Shown here: positions 32,535-45,187 of the stretch, piece by piece
How the letters are laid out: every line of letters begins with the position of its first letter
Numbering within the stretch: the stretch's first letter is position 1
Assembly (NCBI GenBank): GCA_023515745.1
Contig: JALECJ010000258.1
Location: 1,430,501-1,494,500, forward strand
From: Amoeboaphelidium protococcarum
Taxonomy: Eukaryota; Aphelidiomycota; Aphelidea
DNA: 64,000 nt
Reading direction: 5' to 3'
Notes under the pieces: generated by a model
What the model was told of the DNA's origin: nothing
What the model saw: the letters and a program-made list of their open reading frames with translations, nothing else
The model's database searches: none
Translations under genes and position numbers: made by a program

Positions 32535-34436
32535 ATGTTTAGTCTGGCACTATTATCATTATTATTGTTAGATTTGGTCTGCTTATTGTGCTTAGCGGTT
32601 GGTAATGGCATTGCTGTAAAGAACACTTTCAAAGGTGGACATTCTAATCTTGGCTTTGTGGGGCCTTAGCGCTCCCAACACACTGTTAGTCGTCATATTA
32701 TGAGGGGACATGGCCCGGTGATTGCTCATCGCGATGGAATGTACTCGGATATACGTGGCTCAAGAGCTATTGCTCATTCTTCTCCATAGATACCTTAGAT
32801 CAGTGGTGGCAATTCATAATCTACACACCGTTACTTGACTCCACCTTAAGATGGAGGCGATAGCAATGGTAACAATGGTGGAAGAGGCGGTGGTGGAGGT
32901 AAAGTCTTTAAGCATGTTCAAGATTTTAACCGGGGTAGATGGTCCAGTAATTTACAGCCATACATTCTGTTATGTCCTGCCCTTAAAGAGCCCATTCAGT
33001 CGATGCGACTCATCGAATAGAAGGGCGCGTAGTTAGTTTAGTACGCTATTAATAATCTTGATATATCTGATATCTAGCTATATAAGTAGGGATTTCAGTA
33101 AGCCGTAGATTAGCAACACGTGTCAAGTAAGACTCAAAGCAGTAGACAGTTTAATCGCGATAAAGTTTACCGACAGGTTCTTTTATACTCAATGAAAGGC
33201 GATTTGATAGGTGTCAGTTACGTTGAAGTTCATTCGATTAGAGAGATTATTGACTAATCTAAAGACATAAAGTAAATTGATGAAGCTGATGGACTTAATG
33301 CGCTGCGACCGAGACTTAAACGGTTAAATGCTGTAAATGGAGTCGGCACAGTTCTGATTAAAGAAGATTCCAAAACGCAAGTTCTTCTCCGTAAGCAACT
33401 GACCCAATAGTTGGAGTTCACTGAAGATGTTCTAATGGGGATACAGCAATCTATTGCGAATTAGTTTTCAGCTCCGGCGCGATATTTAAAGTAGAGTTTA
33501 ATTTCACTTGGATATCGATTACCTGATCACTAGTTGCGTTAGTAGCTGCATCAAGTACTTTCTCATGTACCATTTGATGCACTCGCTTCATTGGCGGATT
33601 TTGTGATTGATAAATCCACTAGTGGATTAAATACTGAACTCATAATTGCGCCTCTGATTGACAATGTAGTGGGAGCTGCTTAGGAGGAAATTCACAGATT
33701 CCAACGCAAATCCAAAATTGGCAAGATTGGACATCTCATTCATTTACAACGGAACATGGAGTAGAAAGTGAAGGAAATGCACCCAAAGATTATGCAGCGC
33801 ATCAAGTCTGATGGATTGCCAGTGATCGCGGATTATGTGGCTGCGAAGATGGCTGCTAAGCTTGAGATGACTCTACGTTGTCTGATCCTAAGTGCATCCT
33901 CTATTATGTTTGGCTCTGACTACACAAAGTCCATTGAAAGGTCGATGATCCCGATCAATGTCGCGTATTAAAGCTCTCTGTGGCGTAATTTGATGTTTAC
34001 AGAGGACTTTAAATAGACTTTTTAATAATCTGCTGTTGGTGATAACACGCATTACCTGCAGCCTGACTTGTTCCTAATGGCACCAATTGATGGTGTGATA
34101 TCATCACTACCAGAAGAGTTGCAGAACGTTTTGAATAAAGTATTAAAGCCTATCAAATACATGGGAGATGCAGTGTTCTGTTTGCTTTTTGCCATAATGA
34201 GAACCTTAAATCAGTCAACGGCGATCATTGTAAGGAAGGCGTTTGCTTTGGAACAAGTTGAGGATGCAATTATGCAGCAGATTGAAGTTCAGTTGATGCT
34301 GTTGTACAGCTCTGTACTTACTGCTGATAAATTGCCCCGGAGAGTTTATGCGGTCGGTGATATTGAAGCAACACGATCTCTGGTTAATCTAATTGACTGG
34401 AATTAAATTGCCACGATTGAGCTTTGGGATCTATGA
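32535..34436 (+). CDS. Large secreted protein of unknown family
   Basis: 633 residues opening MFSLALLSLLLLDLVCLLCL, a strong signal peptide. Next comes a His/Gly/Asn-rich linker with a run of Gly (GNNGGRGGGGGKV), then ~480 residues of mostly helical sequence without recognised motifs (LNALRPRLKRLNAVNGVG, IQQSIANQFSAPARYLKQSL, VADYVAAKMAAKLEMTL-like segments, SSLPEELQNVLNKVLKPI). It ends with IATIELWDL. Gln is mainly TAG/TAA. It shares the signal-peptide-plus-unknown-helical-domain plan with the other secreted proteins nearby but no clear sequence identity. Confidence 0.7.
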
Positions 34437-34697
34437 TGTCTTTTATTTTGCGTTCTGGTAATTGATGCTTTAGTATACTCTGATTAAATACCTGATTTAA
34501 TTATAAAGTATACCATAATTTTACATTCAACAATTAATATTTCTCTATTCAACCGTCATAGTTCATGCGCTGGCTTGCAATGCTTGAATCATAGCAACCG
34601 CGTATATCACTGAAAAATATACCGTAATTTGAACTTTTATAGATCTATTCTAGTGGTATCAATATCCTATTACCTATTAAATCTAAATGCAGGCGTA

Positions 34698-37172
34698 ATG
34701 AAAAGAAAATTGAATATTCTATCATCACAATCATCGTCGTTAAATAAGGCACCTCAAAGCAGGCCATCAACATCGTAATCATCCCAAGTTGCATCACCGT
34801 CCATTGATCAAAGTGGACAAAGTTCTTCAATTACAATATCACGTACATCGAAGCAGGAAAATGTTATAGTTGGTGTCAGAGTACGTCCTCTATCTAGCCA
34901 AGAGCTGGAGAGCAGAGATCAAGAGATATGGGAGGTTAGTGCCGGCATGCCTGGTCAGTGTAACATGTCCTAAGAGTTTACCGAACGTATGAAGCGACCA
35001 CCAGGATCTACTGATTATGCATTTGATATGGTGTTCACAGGCAGCGACACTTTGCAGATATACGATCAGGCAATCGGTGACATTGTTCAGTCAGCTGTGG
35101 ATGGCTACAATGCGACAGTGTTCTGCTACGGCTAAACTAATAGTGGCAAGACGTTCACCATGACTGGCAGGGAGTAGCAACCCGGATTGATTCCATGTGC
35201 CGTCGAGGATATATTTGCATAAATATCTGGAAATTAGGAGCGCGAATTTCTACTCAGAGTCAGCTATATGGAGATTTATAATGAGACGATTAAAGATTTG
35301 ATTAACCCTGCGAATAGAGATATCAAGATCCATGAAGACAAGCACAAAGGCATCTACGTAAGTCCGCTGAAAGAGGTGGTTGTATCAAAGCCCGAAGATG
35401 TTGTTAAATTGCTCAAATTAGGCGATAAGAACAGACACACCAGCACCACTGACTATAATGAACATTCAAGCAGATCGCACGCTATTTTCTAGATTACTAT
35501 TGAGAGTAAGTAAAAATTATCAGATTCTTCGCTGGAGTCTTCTGCCAGTAATGGCTTGGAAAAGTATCGCAATCACGGCGGCAAGGCAGCGGCTGGTAAA
35601 TCAGTCAAAGTATCTACTCTAAGTCTTATAGATTTAGCCGGATCTGAAAAGGCATCATCTTCGGCTGATAGGAGACGCGAAGGTGCGTACATTAATAGAT
35701 CCCTGCTGACTCTAGGTACTGTGATATCACGTCTTGTCGTGGACAAGAATGGTCATATTCCGTATCGCGACAGTAAATTGACGCGTATTTTATAACCATC
35801 ACTTTAAGGAAATGCCCGAGTTGGTGTCATTTGCACAGTAAGCCCGGCTGCTTGTAATTATGAGGAGACAATCAATACTCTCAAGTTTGCACAGCGAATC
35901 AAGAAGGTTGTGACATCTGCTGAGTAAAGAGAAATTTTGGATGATAAGACTCTACTGCTGCAGTACAAGAATGAGATTGAGTAATTGAAATCTAAACTGA
36001 ACCAGATCGGCCAGTAGGAAGTTGCGTAGTCACTACTTGCCGTTGAGAAGTAGCGACTTGAAGAAGAGTTGCAATAATAGTAACTGGTCAGGAGTGCATT
36101 GTAGGAACGGATCGATTAGCTTACCAAGATGATTTTAACTAGTTCTAGCACAAGTTCTTAACCAAATGCTGCTAATGCTGCTGCTATAGCACAGTAAAAG
36201 AAACAAAATCGTCTATCTCTTATGTAAACTGCTAGACAGTCTACGCCTGATCTGGTGGAAGAGGATTCTGAATTGACCGGAAAATTATCATATCAACAAC
36301 TGCAGTAGAAAGTGCTCAAACTGGAATCTGATTTGACTGGTTAAAGTAAAGAGTTGGAGGAGTTGCGTGACGAATTGGATGCTTATAAAAATGGTGATAA
36401 TTCCACTGTTGATGCTCAGACAGCAGACTCTAATTAAATTGCGACATAATATGAGAACTAGATAAGGGAGTTGGAGGCTGAGATTGAGCGACTTCGAAAT
36501 AGATCTCCTTCAGATTTGAAGTTTGGTAGTTTGTCATTACTTGATGACTATTTAGAGTAGGACAAGTACACGGACAAGGTGAATGAATTACTGACAGAGA
36601 TTGATTCTCTTCACGAGACTATTATGGAGCTTAATCAGGCTTTTACTGAAAAGGATCGTGTCATTCAGAATTTGTAGCAGTAGTTGAATTAGGTGTAAAC
36701 TGCGCGTCCATCTTCAGGCAAGTCCTCTACTCAAGGTGATGATAGATAGCATTAATCTCCAAATGCCTCTTATTTGTCTTCTTTGTTGCGGCCACTGTCT
36801 TCAGAAAGTTCTGCGGCATCATCTTCTGGTAGGCGTGTCGAATTTCCACCATCTTTAGATCCGCCGACTCCTATTGCATCATCTCCCGTGGCGACAAAGC
36901 AAGGTCAGACTGTAAATCAACCGTCAATATCAGAGCTTTAAATGGATCTTCAAAAGGAGAAGACTCTTCGCAAAAATATTGAAGAGAGGTAGAGTGATAG
37001 AATCGCAATGTTGGAGACTGAACTTACAGTCACTCAAGCTCAGCTGAGTGTTGCCCAATTGCAATAGGAAGCACGCAGAAGTACTCAAACCTCAAAGTCA
37101 ATCAATGCAACCAGTCAAAGTTAATCAAATCAGCCAACTGCAAGGACAAGGAAAAGATCAGTACGTGAATGA
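34698..37172 (+). CDS. Kinesin motor protein, kinesin-7/CENP-E-like
   Basis: 824 residues. A short Ser/Gln-rich head is followed by a motor domain: [16 protein letters not shown]-loop [12 protein letters not shown] (Gln146 is a TAA codon), switch [12 protein letters not shown], switch [11 protein letters not shown] at ~310-318, [29 protein letters not shown] and [12 protein letters not shown] at the neck. A Gln-rich coiled-coil stalk follows ([24 protein letters not shown]-type heptads) and a Ser-rich tail. The N-terminal motor with short neck fits plus-end kinesins of the CENP-E/kinesin-7 group. The P-loop Gln is nearly invariant, so this gene is direct proof of TAA=Gln. Ends 35 bp from the CLASP stop. 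Confidence 0.93.
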
Positions 37173-37207
37173 TAATAGAAATTAGATTATATCAAGTTGA
37201 CAAATTT

Positions 37208-40200
37208 TCACATCTCATCCCCTGACTGATGCAGTTCCATTTCGCGAAACTTTTGTTCAAGTATCATTTTTTCAACATCCTTCTGCTAGCCATCATCTTT
37301 CTAAAGGAAGCTTTGTGACTCCTAATTAAACATTTACCAAAGCTCAGCGTCAGATATAGAAAGCTTGCGGAGCATTTGTAGACAATCCCTGGACTTGACT
37401 GCCGTGATGGAATCTTCAGACTTGATTTATCGAAACAGTAATCTCATCAGAGAACGTAAATCTTCCGAGGTCAGGTTCATTTAATTACAATTCGGAAGTT
37501 TTTCATGCAGAGCAAATATGGACAATTGATGACACTGTGAATCAGCGGATAGTTTATGCACAATAGAGAAGATGTCTTGCAAAGTCAAATCTGACAGCAA
37601 GTGCAATATATACTGCTTGCTTATTAGGAGATTATTATTGCATCGTCCGCCAAAGCAAATAAGAGCCTCAACCAAATCCTTCTTCATATCAGTAGTAGAG
37701 TCTTTAAGCAGTAGCTGAGGTATCAGATCTCGAGCTTGTTCCGCATTAATCTTACACTCCACTAATCGCTGAAGAGTATCATCAGCAGTGAATTATTTCT
37801 ACTGTCTGATTTGAGATTATTACACAGCGTCGCAAATACAATTATCGAGAATGTCCCAGAACTAGAATAACTAGGTGCTATCATGGCCTTTAAGCACACT
37901 TGCTTAAGTGGGAGTACTGTCAACAATACTTTCAACATCAACCATGATACTGCTTGAAGGGATAGGCGTCACATCGATCATATCATTGTTGACATCTTCA
38001 TCATTTTAAACAGGCGAAGCTACATCAACTTCATACTCTTTTCTGCGATATTCAACTTTGCTAGACAGTACGACTTTAGACTGAGATGATACCTGCAAGT
38101 TCTAATTGCGAGGTGTATGCGTAGACTTGGAATCCTCACTAATAGTTGCAGTGGATGATGACAACTGACATTGCACGCCATACTGTTAGAGAAAATTCTA
38201 CACATTAGTAGGCAATTGCAGAAACAGAGCTTTAAAAGTCTTCTAATGTTCCTTTTGTAAATTGTTCAGATGGTCCGCCAAATTCTTCAACATTTAGTCA
38301 TCTTATACCTTCTGAATAAGCTCAACACATAACAAGACTACTCTTTTGTACAAAGATGCAGAATCATAATGAACACCATGCTTAATCAGTTTTGAGCAAC
38401 CATACAACAATAAACTATCACTATCAGCTATTACCTGAGCTCTTTCACAAAATTCAATCAGTAGAGTTACGACCACATTCGGCTTTAAATGATTTTCTTG
38501 AACATCTTTCAGAATTTCATCAATCAGTGAATGCATGTGACTCGACTTGACTCTGACCTTTAACAGGCTGACATAGATTTCAGAATAACTCTGTGTCAAA
38601 ATAGCAGGCAAATTTCTCAAAATCATCAGTAATAAATCAAGCGTTGAATGCAGTACCTTTGAGTGGCCACTGTTAAGACAATGTAGAACACTCTGAGTAA
38701 TTAACTATTTAGATTCATCAGATATAGACCGATAATCCGTCACATACTCCATCAACTTATTAAGAGCATTGCGCTGAGCTTAAACATCACTCTCATTAGA
38801 TTACGCCAATTCACATTAGACTTTAATCTTTTCATCAAAGGTTTAAATAGAATCATCTTTTAACACCGCGGTGACTTACTACAATTCTCCCGCATTCATC
38901 TAATTAATAGATATGACAGATGCAATTTCTGGAGCAAACACTACATCTTTGGCAGCCTGTTACTTCATTGATTTAAACTTTCTGAGTATAGGCTTAGGAG
39001 CAGCAGAAGCAGATGCCGCATTACTATCGTCTCCAGCCTTCAACTTTTCCTCATCACTTGCGTGGGCACTCTTGATCTTTCTATTCTTGAACTCGAGAAA
39101 GTCTCTAAAATCCTCAGTGATATTACGCTTTCTGCCAATCTCTGAATCATCTCGCGGTGCCAGAGATTAAACTTCACTTCTACTTACAACGGACGGTGCA
39201 TCAGTAATACTCTGAGCGACTTGGAATTCATTTAAAGGCATCAGAACAGCACAAGTCATTCTCTACTTTCTAGACCGCATTCTGATTTCATTCTTACCAA
39301 TGACGGAATTAGAAGGTGCGTTGACACATATTTCCTCTTACTAAGGAATTATAGTAACTGCATCTACTTGAACTTTAAGAGCTTCATTAACAACTCTAGT
39401 CTGTGGTTAAACTTTTTACTTCTAAGAGGATTGAGCATTGGCCTTTCTTGCAGGTGCAGTAGAGCCAGCACCAGAATAACTGTGCAAAATCTATTAGCAC
39501 GACTTGGCATACTGTGGAGGTAGGTTAGCTACGATAGTCTGACACGACGACAGATCATATGAACAATATTCTTATAAACACTTTTTAGCTGTATCTCTGA
39601 CACCACCATCTGCATCGGTAATAAGCCCGGAGATAAGAGTAGACATGACACCCTCAAACTTTACTGATAACAGTTTCCCGTGATGAGATATAATCACCAA
39701 TATACAGAGAGCTACTGCATTACGAACATTTTTATTAGGATGCTTGCACAATGCAGAATCGTTAAATCTAATCAACCACCCAATACTGGCACTGAAGCAC
39801 TTGGCCAATTCTTGCAGTGTAGACTAACCACGAACAACGTTAATCTTATTCGCCCTTGCACAAAGTTTCAATAGAGCATCGAAGCTGATATCATTCAGAA
39901 TTTAAAAAGACTCAGAATCATCATTATCTCCACCACCAGTATTACCGTCAGAACGCCATATATGACTAAGTTTCATTATGAGATTGCACGCATTTCCACT
40001 CAACTTGGACCGGTCACTCAGCAGACACTGCTTTAGTCCACTACCAATAGTTTTCATTCCATCTCTAAAACCAGACAACCGACATACATTTTCATCTCCG
40101 CACCATACATTTAGAACTGTAATTGCTTCATCAAACTATTTCCAAGTGGTTTCATCCTCCTTCTTACTGAATAAAACCACCAGCTTATTGAACTCATTCT

Positions 40201-40302
40201 GCAGACTAGCGTAGTCTTTCACCTACATACACAATCAGGGAATTAATATAAATCTCAGAATAGTCACAATATACAACATACAGATTTCTAAATGACACTC
40301 AT
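37208..40302 (-). CDS. CLASP/Stu1-family microtubule-associated protein
   Basis: 1,011 residues from exons 40282-40302 (21 bp, MSVIQKS) and 37208-40222, with a 59-bp GTATGT...TATGTAG intron at 40223-40281. HEAT/TOG arrays are visible: SASIGWLIRFNDSALCKHPN, VRNAVALCILVIISHHGKLL with LISGLITDADGGVRDTAKKC, and a later array (MILRNLPAILTQSYSEIYVS, VVVTLLIEFCERAQVIADSD, VALICFGG-type helices). Between them lies a charged, Ser/Pro-poor linker. CLASPs rescue and stabilise microtubules at plus ends and kinetochores, a theme shared with the neighbouring kinesin. Assignment rests on the TOG-like repeats, so another TOG protein is possible. Confidence 0.75.
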
Positions 40303-40579
40303 ATCTATTCCTACTTGATATACGACAGTTATGGGTAAAAACAGATAGTGTTAGCAGAGAGTGAGTAAGAGAGAAGCAATTCAACTGAAAGAGAGAAACA
40401 GAAACGACGAAACGAAACTCAAAACGCGTCACGAGGCGATTGATTTGACAGTTTGGTTGGTGTTATGTCTTTGTAACTGAGGACAACACTGCATGATTCT
40501 ACTCATTTTCTATTTTTATAAAAAAATGTAAAGACTAGAATCATAATGGCAAATAGAATATACATTCACAGAATTCAGA
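40303..40579. other. Short intergenic region
   Basis: Upstream of CLASP and downstream of TAF13. It contains ACGCGT at 40424-40429, 122 bp before the CLASP start. No gene is seen. Confidence 0.35.
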
Positions 40580-40994
40580 TCAATAATCTTCAGGCTTGGT
40601 GTCAAATGCTTTCCGAGCCTTGTTCAATTCATCAAACTTGAGGAGGAGCTCGTTGGCGCGATCCAATTTCTTCTGATCCCGTCTGAGGGCGAACAGCACA
40701 TCATCCACTCTAATACGCGTCTTATTACCACTAGTTTTCAACGAATCTGACACCTACACATTGTGTGCGTTGATCATAATTATTATCATCGTTAAACTAT
40801 TCATGTCAGAGTGATACACTTACGAGTTCGGTAATGTAGTCCATCACAAGTTGATCCATCAATTGCACACTTTCATCCAGTGGCTGTTGTGCATCACCAA
40901 AAGCATACATCATCAATCGTAGTTCCTTGCTGAATTTGGATACTGTCTGTTATTCTTCCTCGTTCACATTTACTATTTAGACATTTTAATACAT
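40580..40994 (-). CDS. TAF13: TFIID subunit TAF13
   Basis: 114 residues from exons 40824-40994 and 40580-40753 with a 70-bp intron (GTAAGT...GTGTAG). The histone fold is clear: FSKELRLMMYAFGDAQQPLD, LMDQLVMDYITELVSDSLK, RIRVDDVLFALRRDQKKLDR, ending ELNKARKAFD, matching the TAF13 pattern FSKELRxMMYGFGD...DQNP...VxDIVFxIRKDxxKxxRxxELL...KxARKAFD. It pairs with TAF11 in TFIID. The intron falls within the histone fold and the spliced frame is continuous. The exact start is less certain; ATG at 40994 gives a short, sensible N-terminus. Confidence 0.93.
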
Positions 40995-41163
40995 ACTTGC
41001 TCTATCGTTCTACTGTACACCTAAGATGGCAAAATTGGGAAATATTTTACAATCGTTGATCAATTTCTTTACTAACGAGAAAGCGTCCATCTCTGTTTCT
41101 CCTTTCTTCTTGATCACTTGTACAGCATAATTCACTTCTTATATGATCAGTTAAGGCGAAGTA

Positions 41164-43272
41164 ATGATTAACTATGATAGATATATTGATGCACTGAATA
41201 ATGGCACTTTTTACTATGATGAGCAGTTAATTTCTGAGCTGGTGAGTGACGTGGTTGGCTGTATGCTTGATGAAAGACTCCAGTTTGACACGTAGTCTTT
41301 GTATTAGTTATGCGATAAATTGGTATCTTAAACTTTTGGCTAAGAAGGTTAAACTCATTTAAAGAATCGTCATAAGTTTTTATTCTACCTCAACTGCTTT
41401 TTAATAAAGGATGATAGATTCCATGTGCTTATAACGTCAGATTTTGTGTTTAAATTGTATCGTTTGTTCGTTGACAATACTCATCTGGTAGTGCAGATAT
41501 CAAAGTTACTCATTAATCTTTTATCTTCTAAGCCTGAATTAACATCGAATTGCATTGATCTAAGTAGAGATGTACTGGCAGAGTTTGAGCACATGAGTCG
41601 GTAGTATTTCAAAGGCAAGATTAGTGTTAAAGTAGACTACTTGGAACTGGCATCGAAAGCTTCAATATTGAATTAGATCTTGACTTGTTGCTATAATGCT
41701 GATTAAAAGTCTGTAATTGCTATGCTTAAAGACGAGGAGGATGACATTTTGCGACATTTATTAGTTTACTATTAAGATTTTCTGTATCCTAGTTTTACTT
41801 CTCAAGTTGAAACTGATGATGGTGGGAACGTTGTTGGCATGGACGATACTGACGCGAATGTAATTCATAAATGCAAGTCCAAGTTTATTCGCCTGGTGCA
41901 AAGTATCATTAAATGGTAATTGGCAGCAGATGACGCGTTAATAACCTCTACACTTCAGTTGCTCCATTCGTATTATTCAATATCGGATGATCATAAGTCT
42001 AGTGGGAGGATCATGAAATATATGATCAATGCCAATGTTCTACTAGACTTGAATCATATCTCTCCATCAATTGACTAGTTATTGCAAGCTGAGATTGAAG
42101 CTGGTAATTAGAATGCATTGGATATAGTTGAATTTGTAAATAAGCATGCAGGGGATGTGACTTTGCATGACTCCGTCGTGAATGGTAGTAGCTCAGATGG
42201 CCTCGTAATTACTCGTCAAAATAGCCCCATGTAGATGACACAGTCTTAGTATAGTGTTAGTGATCCACAGTATGTTGATAGAACTCTAAAGATCAGTCAA
42301 GTTATGGACTTATTCCCAATGTACGGCGAAGGATTCTTGGAGGCGTGCTTGATACATTTTAATGACAGTGTGGAGGAGACTATATCGCAGCTTTGCGAAT
42401 ATGATCGTCTACCTGAAGTTCTGAAGCGACTTGATTTAAATATGCCTAGAAAGTTTGTGTCCAGTCATTCAGTATAGTAGTAGTAGACGCCTGATGGGTT
42501 TCCTTTGGCTAATAATAATAATAATAATAATAAGGATCAAGATGGAGTCTCTTAATTGAGATAAATGTTGGAGTAGAGGCTTAAAGTTGATGATAATCTT
42601 GTATAGATTTAAGATAAAGTTGAGCCAGTGGATCAAGTGCTTGATGGCAAAAAGTTTGAAGTTGGTGACTATGCCAAGTATAAGTAATTTATACTGGACG
42701 CGTAGTATGAAGATGAGGTGGATGAAGATGATCTGGTCAACTTACAACTATATCAGCCTAAAGAGAGCAATGGAGAAGATTCAGTGGATGAAATTGAGGG
42801 TGATGATATAGATAGGTAGTAAGTGCAGGTTGGCGAGATTGATGACAAGAGCACTAGTTTTATATCTGTAAATACTCTATTGGACGATGTCAACTTTCGA
42901 CTTCTGCTGGATGTTTATGTCAATAATCCACAGCTTCTATCTCGGAATGATGCTGAGATTCGCAAGTCTAAAGAACGCGCCCAGTTGCGGCAAGACACCA
43001 AATTATCGGACGAACAGCTGGAAGGATGGAAGATTATGTTTGACAGACATCCGAAGAAGCAGCAACTCTTGGATTAGATGCGACATAGAATTGAAGATGT
43101 AGAAATGTCAGAGCGGTCATAGAAGGATGCAACTGGAAGTTTTAATCGTCAAGATCAGAGATCATCCGCTCGACGATTCAACAATTCTCGCGGTCGTGGC
43201 GGCAGAGGTCGCGGTAGGTACAGGAAACAGGCTCTCGGCAAGAAAATGAAGGTTTATCAGAATGACACTTGA
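41164..43272 (+). CDS. ASCC2-like CUE-domain protein (ribosome-quality-control trigger / ASCC complex)
   Basis: 702 residues. The CUE domain is near residues 380-430: LKISQVMDLFPMYGEGFLEA, CLIHFNDSVEETISQLCEYD, RLPEVLKRLDLNMPR, close to ASCC2 (KISQVxDLLPDLGEGFxxACL...LxxLDRN). The N-terminal half is helical, like the ASCC2 ASCC3-binding region. The C-terminal part is acidic and then has RNDAEIRKSKERAQLRQDTK and EQLEGWKIMFDRHPKKQQLL, a family feature, and ends in an RGG-like stretch (RGRGGRGRGRYRKQ). ASCC2 reads K63-linked ubiquitin on stalled ribosomes or alkylation sites. Poly-Asn (encoded by a run of AAT) and poly-Gln (TAG x4) tracts occur in the middle. Confidence 0.85.
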
Positions 43273-43494
43273 TATCATTAGACAGAAATTAACAATTCAT
43301 CCATTTATTGTATATTGAGTTTTAGTCTTATTCTACGATGTCTCTTTGATTTCTTGTCTTGTTAAAAGAGCAAAGCTCCACCGCGCTCTTCTTTCGTTCT
43401 GTCCATTGTAAATTATCGCTGGCAGTAGTAACCCGCTGTAATTATATTCGCATTTGCCAAATTAAATTAAATACGGTGGATTAATATATATACA

Positions 43495-44124
43495 ATGTAC
43501 AAGCCACTGTAGACATATAGCTATGGATTGGGTGGATTTATATCGGTAGTTTTCACTATATATATCTTGTATTTGGTGTTCACCGGTCAAGGTGAAGTGT
43601 TTAATGTTGGAGATTATCTGCTATCTACATCGCCATATATGTGGGCTCTGATGGGTGTTGGATTCAGTCTCGCTCTGAGTGTAGTTGGTGCTGCGTGGGG
43701 CATCTTTATTATAGGCGCTAGTATATTAGGTGCCGCTGTACAAGCGCCGAGGATTACCACCAAGAATCTGATCAGCATCATTTTCTGTGAAGCTGTAGCG
43801 ATCTACGGTATTATTATTGCGATTGTATTCAGTTCCAAGTTGCAAGACTATCAAGACTTGTCGAATCCTATTCCACTCAATAATTATTTCAGCGGGTTCG
43901 GTCTGTTCTGGAGTGGCCTCACTGTCGGCTTCAGTAATCTGGCGTGTGGAATCTGTATCGGTGTCACTGGGAGTGGTGCAGCTATAGCAGATGCTTCAGA
44001 CTCGCGGCTCTTTGTCAAGATTTTGGTGATTGAGATTTTCGGATCTGCCATTGGATTGTTCGGTCTCATCGTTGGTCTCCTCCAAAGTGGTCGGTGTGGA
44101 GAATTTATGAGCAAGACCGTCTGA
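43495..44124 (+). CDS. VMA16: V-ATPase proteolipid subunit c''
   Basis: 209 residues with four to five transmembrane helices. The Vma16/ATP6V0B hallmarks are present: [59 protein letters not shown] with the proton-carrying Glu in helix 3, then [40 protein letters not shown] and [19 protein letters not shown]. Part of the V0 rotor ring that acidifies vacuoles and endosomes. Length equals the family norm. No introns. It ends 109 bp before the convergent PEN-2 stop. Confidence 0.96.
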
Positions 44125-44232
44125 TGAAATTGTACTTAATAAATAACTGCGCATTCATAATTAAATGGGGTGAATATCATACTTTATCATCATTAAGTTG
44201 ACAACACGCTTTAATCAATTCTAAAGTGACGA

Positions 44233-44709
44233 TCAAGTGCCTTTGGGAACAACTACAGTTAATTGATCGCCTGTGAGACCCCAGTCGAGTCGCCTCTAGA
44301 CAAAGATCGATATCCACACTGCCAATATAACAACCCACACACACATTCCCACCGAAGAATAAATCAAATCTACATAATTATCTCTCAATTTGGCATTTAA
44401 AATCGCCAGTACGAATGTATAATACTTACACTTTCTAACTCTGGAATCTAATAGACTCCGGTCATACTCTGGTTTCATCTATTTACCGGCAGAGGTGACA
44501 ACATCACGGCTGGCTTCAGATTTAAAACGGCTTGGAACGAGCAAAGGTCCAAAGTACAAGAGATTAAACAACCACAGAATGGGTAATAAGGCGAATCCCA
44601 TCAAGTACACTACACATGTTGAGGTTTATACAAGCTATTAGTTCATCCTTAACAATCATTTAATACATCGTTTAGAGTTTTTCAATATTTCAGAATTGGT
44701 GAGTTTCAT
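44233..44709 (-). CDS. PEN2: Gamma-secretase subunit PEN-2
   Basis: 119 residues from exons 44667-44709, 44430-44609 and 44233-44369, with introns of 57 bp (44610-44666) and 60 bp (44370-44429). Matches to PEN-2 are LYLMGFALLPILWLFNLLYF (family YYLGGFAFLPFLWLVNxxWF), LVPSRF, YLIYSSVGMCVWVVILAVW and the ending WGLTGDQLTVVVPKGT (family WGxxGDxLSFTIPLG). PEN-2 activates presenilin in gamma-secretase. The second intron is a multiple of three and has no TGA, so its retention would keep the frame open. Dikarya fungi lack gamma-secretase, so its presence is a useful lineage clue. Confidence 0.92.
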
Positions 44710-45187
44710 TGCGATTTTAATTTCCGCCAAGTCCTGAGCAATGAAGAATAACGAACGCTATGGGGTTGATTTCAATTGTTCCCTTTCCTAAAGTTATCAA
44801 AGAAGAGAAATAAGAGTTGAAAACTTTATGGCTGTTAAATAAGACTGCTCTAATATATCTTGACACTTAGGCATAATGCAGTCAAAATAATAAATGCCAC
44901 AACACCAAATATATACTCCCAGTTGGAATCAGACAATTAACAAGCGTGCTACATTTACCCCTTACATTCCTCAGTCAAAGGAAAGTCCCAAACGCGCGCA
45001 ATGTGTTTTTGTTGTGTGAGAATTACGGCTCGATCGCGCCCCATTCGCCGCGTTTTCTTTCCTCTCCGCATTCTTTCCCTCAAAACAAACTCAAGTGATT
45101 TTGTAATCAGTCGGTCAGCTGATACTATACTCTATTCTTCGTTCTCAACAGTGTCTGGGCGTGTATAGTGAGTGGTGTGTAATAATA
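44710..45187. promoter_or_regulatory. Divergent region between PEN-2 and MTP
   Basis: 478 bp between two divergent genes. Nothing coding is supported. It has AACGCGCGCAATG at 44991-45003 and a pyrimidine-rich stretch (CTTTCCTCTCCGC) further right, both typical of promoter-proximal DNA. Confidence 0.35.
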
